This document shows, piece by piece, positions 60,722-64,000 of a DNA stretch of 64,000 bases. Each line of letters opens with the position of its first letter. The first letter of the stretch is position 1. The position numbers were made by a program, and so were the translations under genes. Origin of the DNA: Dreissena polymorpha (lineage: Eukaryota; Mollusca; Bivalvia; Myida; Dreissenidae); NCBI RefSeq assembly GCF_020536995.1, contig NC_068356.1:88091441-88155440 (forward strand). Direction: 5' to 3'. The notes beneath the pieces are model-generated. The model searched no databases. It was not told where the DNA came from and saw nothing but the letters and a program-made list of their open reading frames with translations.

Positions 60722-63700
60722 TTAGATATTCAAGTTCCTGTAAATAAGTTAAATGTTATTGTTAACAGTTCCAAATGTTACCCTGTTAAAAGTTTAAAGA
60801 CTGTTCAGTCAGATATATTGAATCCACAAACAAACAATTTCATGAACTTTCATCATGGATTGAAGGTTTGTTTTTCTAATGTTGACACTTTGAGTAATAA
60901 ACTCGCAGAATTTGAGGCGTATCTTGCAACTGAAAATCCGGATATTGTTGGACTATGTGAAGTATTTCCGAAGGTCAGTTATGACAAATATAATATTAAT
61001 AACTTGTCATTTTTAAATTATAATATTTTCATGCCAAATCATAATGGTAAGCGTGGTGTCATATTGTTAGTGAGAAAAAACCTTAAGGCTACAAAGATTG
61101 ACTTGTTTGAAGACATAAATTTTGATGAAAATGTGTGGTGTGAAATAATCCTGAAAGTTGATGATAAGATACTTATTGGAGTGATTTATCGTAACCCATC
61201 ATCTACTGAGGCCAATAATGAGAGACTTTTAAAGCTTATAACCCAGTCCTGTGCACTTAACTACAGTCATTACATGTTATTGGGTGATTTCAATTACAAA
61301 GATATAGATTGGGAAAACTGCAACAGTAATTACGCAATCAATGCCTCTGGAACGAGATTCTTGGATTGCTCTTTGGATAATTATTTACATCAACATATCA
61401 AGATTTTCACTAGAAATCGAGAGGGTCAAACTCCAAGCTGTTTGGATCTTGTTTTCACAAACGAAGAGACCATGATTGACCAGGATTCTTTAAGCATTCA
61501 ACCACCCATTGGTTTAAGTGACCTTTCTGTTTTGAACTTTCAATTAGCCCTTTACTACACAGGAGAGGAAGTTTCGGAAAGTTATCAGTTCAATAAAGGG
61601 GATTATGACGCTATCAACAGAGAATTAGCTCAAATAGACTGGGACAATATGAAAGATAATATTGATGAAATGTGGTATTTTTTTAAGATCTCGCTTACTG
61701 ATCTTGTCAATAAATATGTACCTAAGAGAAAACGGAATGATAAACACAAGAGAAACCCCCTATGGTTCAACAAAAAGTGCAAGGAAGCATTTTTAAAGAA
61801 AAAAAAAGCGTGGAAGCGGTACAAATATTCGAGAAACAGGGAGAACTATGCTGTCTACGCCTTAACCAGAAATGAGTGTTCATCCACTGTTAAGGACGCT
61901 AAAAGAGACTATGAAAGGAAAATCGCCAAGGAAATAAAAATAAACAACAAATCGTTCTGGAAGTATGTGAATTCTAAGAGAAAAACGAGAGACAGTATAA
62001 GTATCATAAAAAAAGCAGATGGTTCAGAAGCAAAGTCAGATTTTGAAAAAGCAGAAGTCATGAATTCTTTTTTTAGTAGTGTGTTTGTAAGAAGTGAAAC
62101 ATTTAATGAGGAAGTGCCAAATGACGTACTGTTTTCTATGAGTGATTTTGAGATATCCATTAGTGATGTTCAAAAAGTGTTGAAAACCTTAAAACCTGAT
62201 AAATCACCTGGTCCAGATGGTCTTCATCCAAAAGTTTTATTTGAAACACAAGGACACATTTTAAAACCTCTGCATATGATATTTAGGGAATCACTAATAA
62301 AAGGAAAATTACCAGATGATTGGAAGAAGGCTACTGTAGCACCAATATTTAAATCTGGTAATAAGAAAGAACCATCGAATTATAGACCTGTGAGTTTGAC
62401 ATCTGTTGTGTGTAAACTTTGTGAAAAAATCATCCGGGATAAATTAATGTCATACTTGTTAAATATGAACCTACTTTCGGACAATCAGTATGGTTTTCGT
62501 CCCAAACATTCATGTAATATTCAATTACTGGAAATTCTCGACAGATGGGCTGAAAGTGTTGATGAAGGATCCCCTATAGATGTTATTTATCTAGATTTCA
62601 GCAAAGCCTTTGACAGCGTGGCACATGATAGGCTCTTATTTAAACTAAATTGTCTGGGTGTGCATGGTGTTACCCTGAATTGGATTGAGAATTTTCTAAC
62701 AGCACAATCTCAATGTGTAAGGATAGGCCCAGCAACGTCCAATTGGTCTAAAGTCATAAGCGGAGTTCCACAAGGAAGCGTTCTGGGTCCTGTACTTTTT
62801 CTTTGCTTTATAAATGACCTGCCAGATGTTGTCAATGGAATAGTCAAAATTTTTGCGGATGATACCAAGATTTACTCAAATGTTAATACCACTACTCAAT
62901 GTGATGAATTGCAGCAAGATCTGGACAACCTGTGTGACTGGAGTTCGAAAAGGAAGCTTTCTTTCAATGCCAAAAAATGCAAAGTCATGCATATAGGATC
63001 TACTAATGAAAGGCATAGGTATTCAATGCTCGATAAAGATGGAAATTTCATACACCTGGACTCGGCACAATTTGAGAAGGACCTTGGAGTGACTTTCAAT
63101 GAAAATTTACATTTGGAGAGCACATATCAAACATTACTTCTAAGGCACAGAGAGTACTAGGACTTATTCACAGATCTTTCGAATACATGGAAACAGAAAT
63201 GTTGCTTCCTCTCTATAAATCATTAGTTAGGCCTATTCTTGAATATGGATCAAATGTTTGGTCTCCATATCTTAAAAAGGACATTAAAAAGATTGAGGAT
63301 GTTCAGAGGAGAGCTACACGACTGGTTCCTGCATGTTCTACCCTCCCATATGAAAAAAGACTAAAATTCCTTGGTCTACCAACTCTGGAGTACCGAAGAG
63401 ATAGGAGTGATATGATTACTCTGTATAAGTCTATTTACGGATTGGACGACCTAAAATGGAGCAATATATTTAACTTGGCTCAAGGGGATTTGAGAGGTCA
63501 TCACCTAAAATTCATAAAAAAAAAGTGTCATCATAATGTAAAGCTTAATTCATTTGGAGCTAGGACAGTGAACATGTGGAATGCCCTTTCAGTAGAAACT
63601 TACTCTGCAACATCCCTGAATGTGTTCAAATCGAATTTGAACAAAGAGAACTGGAATAAGAAAAAATTTAAATCAAATGTGTAGCGCACTCTATGTCGCG

Positions 63701-63785
63701 TATAAACATTTTAAAGAAGAGGGGCCACGATAGACTTTGTCTAATATTACGGCCTGAAGATCAAGGTAAATCAAGGTAAATCAAG
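60390..63785 (+). mobile_element. LINE retrotransposon (CR1/Jockey-like, APE endonuclease and reverse transcriptase), 5'-truncated, nearly intact
   Basis: The copy starts inside ORF1 and carries nearly all of ORF2. After the ORF2 stop at 63682-63684 comes about 100 bases of 3' UTR and a short tail of about three ATCAAGGTAA-type units (63750-63785) rather than poly(A), as in CR1-group elements. It lies downstream of FNIP exon 10, so probably in a FNIP intron in sense orientation. 5' truncation is typical of target-primed reverse transcription. The low level of damage suggests a fairly recent insertion. Confidence 0.88.
60842..63684 (+). pseudogene. LINE ORF2: endonuclease and reverse transcriptase, one frameshift
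   Basis: The first ATG of the frame is at 60842. An APE-type endonuclease (SNVDTLSNK, VIYRNPSS, LLGDFNYKDIDW, then GLSDLSVL in place of SDH) is followed by a linker. The reverse transcriptase carries KSPGPDGLHPKVL, NYRPVSLTSVVCKLCEKIIR, YGFRPKHSC, DFSKAFDSVAHD, GVPQGSVLGPVLFL and the catalytic FADD box (IFADDTKIY). The frame stops at 63160. The next frame, from about 63122, carries the expected continuation SNITSKAQRVLGLIHRSF through WNALSVETYSATSLNVFKSN to 63684. A single lost base near 63119-63122 explains the break. Confidence 0.88.
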
Positions 63786-63786
63786 A

Positions 63787-63900
63787 AGAGGGGGTATATT
63801 GTTTTGCTGGATGTCTGTCGGTAGACCAGTTCATTGGCATTGGACATTAGATGACCCCTATTGAAATTGGGGTCACTAGGTCATCGGTCAAGGTCACTTT
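63787..63900 (+). mobile_element. Pearl-like element fragment related to 13193-16044
   Basis: Starts gaagagggggtatattgttt, then ctgtcggtagaccagtt and one partial minisatellite unit (gacccctattgaaattgggg, tcactaggtcatcggtcaag). It is cut short before a 3' end. Confidence 0.65.
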
Positions 63901-63904
63901 CACG

Positions 63905-64000
63905 AAAGACCATAGCCAAAACTAGTAGCGGCATAGCCCGAACAAGTTGTGAGAGCACAGGCAGAACTAGTAGTGGCAACATAGCCGCAACTAGTAACGG
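63905..64000. repeat. AGTAGCGGC-type minisatellite, runs off the window
   Basis: gccaaaactagtagcggcat, gcagaactagtagtggcaac and agccgcaactagtaacgg repeat at about 37-bp spacing. Confidence 0.7.

Overview
The window is animal nuclear DNA: AT-rich, with spliced genes, LINEs, tRNA-derived SINEs, palindromic MITEs and many tandem-repeat-bearing non-autonomous elements. The repeats (the TGACCTTTGACC minisatellite, elements with CCCCC...GGGGG hairpin starts and CTTGTT ends, and a 230-260 bp foldback repeat) are of types I associate with bivalve molluscs. A dreissenid mussel is my best guess, but that is inference without a database search.

Two real host genes were assembled exon by exon. (1) On the minus strand, ten coding exons between 36646 and 17510 give a 428-residue dual oxidase maturation factor (DUOXA). 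It has five membrane segments, a glycosylated extracellular loop and a long acidic, proline-rich cytoplasmic tail. All splice phases agree. (2) On the plus strand, ten coding exons between 43513 and 58313 give the first 951 residues of a folliculin-interacting protein (FNIP); its last exons lie beyond the window. The two genes are divergent, with 6.9 kb between their start codons. They have no obvious functional link: DUOXA matures the H2O2-producing DUOX enzyme in the ER, while FNIP works with folliculin in nutrient signalling at the lysosome.

Layout: 1-2470, degraded tandem repeats and a broken copy of a multicopy protein family; 2470-9060, AT-rich sequence, a 190-bp tandem array, a (TCTG)n/(CCTG)n element and a (TA)n tract; 9061-13070, a decayed RNase H-bearing LINE (minus strand); 13193-16044, an element carrying a 145-bp minisatellite with an 871-bp higher-order repeat; 16045-36646, the DUOXA gene with introns full of repeats, including a 3.2-kb foldback in intron 3; 34021-39373, a large inverted repeat whose arms flank DUOXA exon 1; 39374-43512, intergenic; 43513-60000, FNIP with MITEs and pearl-like elements in its introns; 60390-63785, a nearly intact LINE with one frameshift; 63787-64000, repeats.

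The most unusual signals are three partial exon duplications (DUOXA exon 3, FNIP exons 5 and 7). Two of them have a palindromic MITE sandwiched between the copies. A second is a set of at least seven unrelated-looking repeats that share one terminal architecture, one of them with its empty site also present in the window. No coherent new multi-gene system was found.
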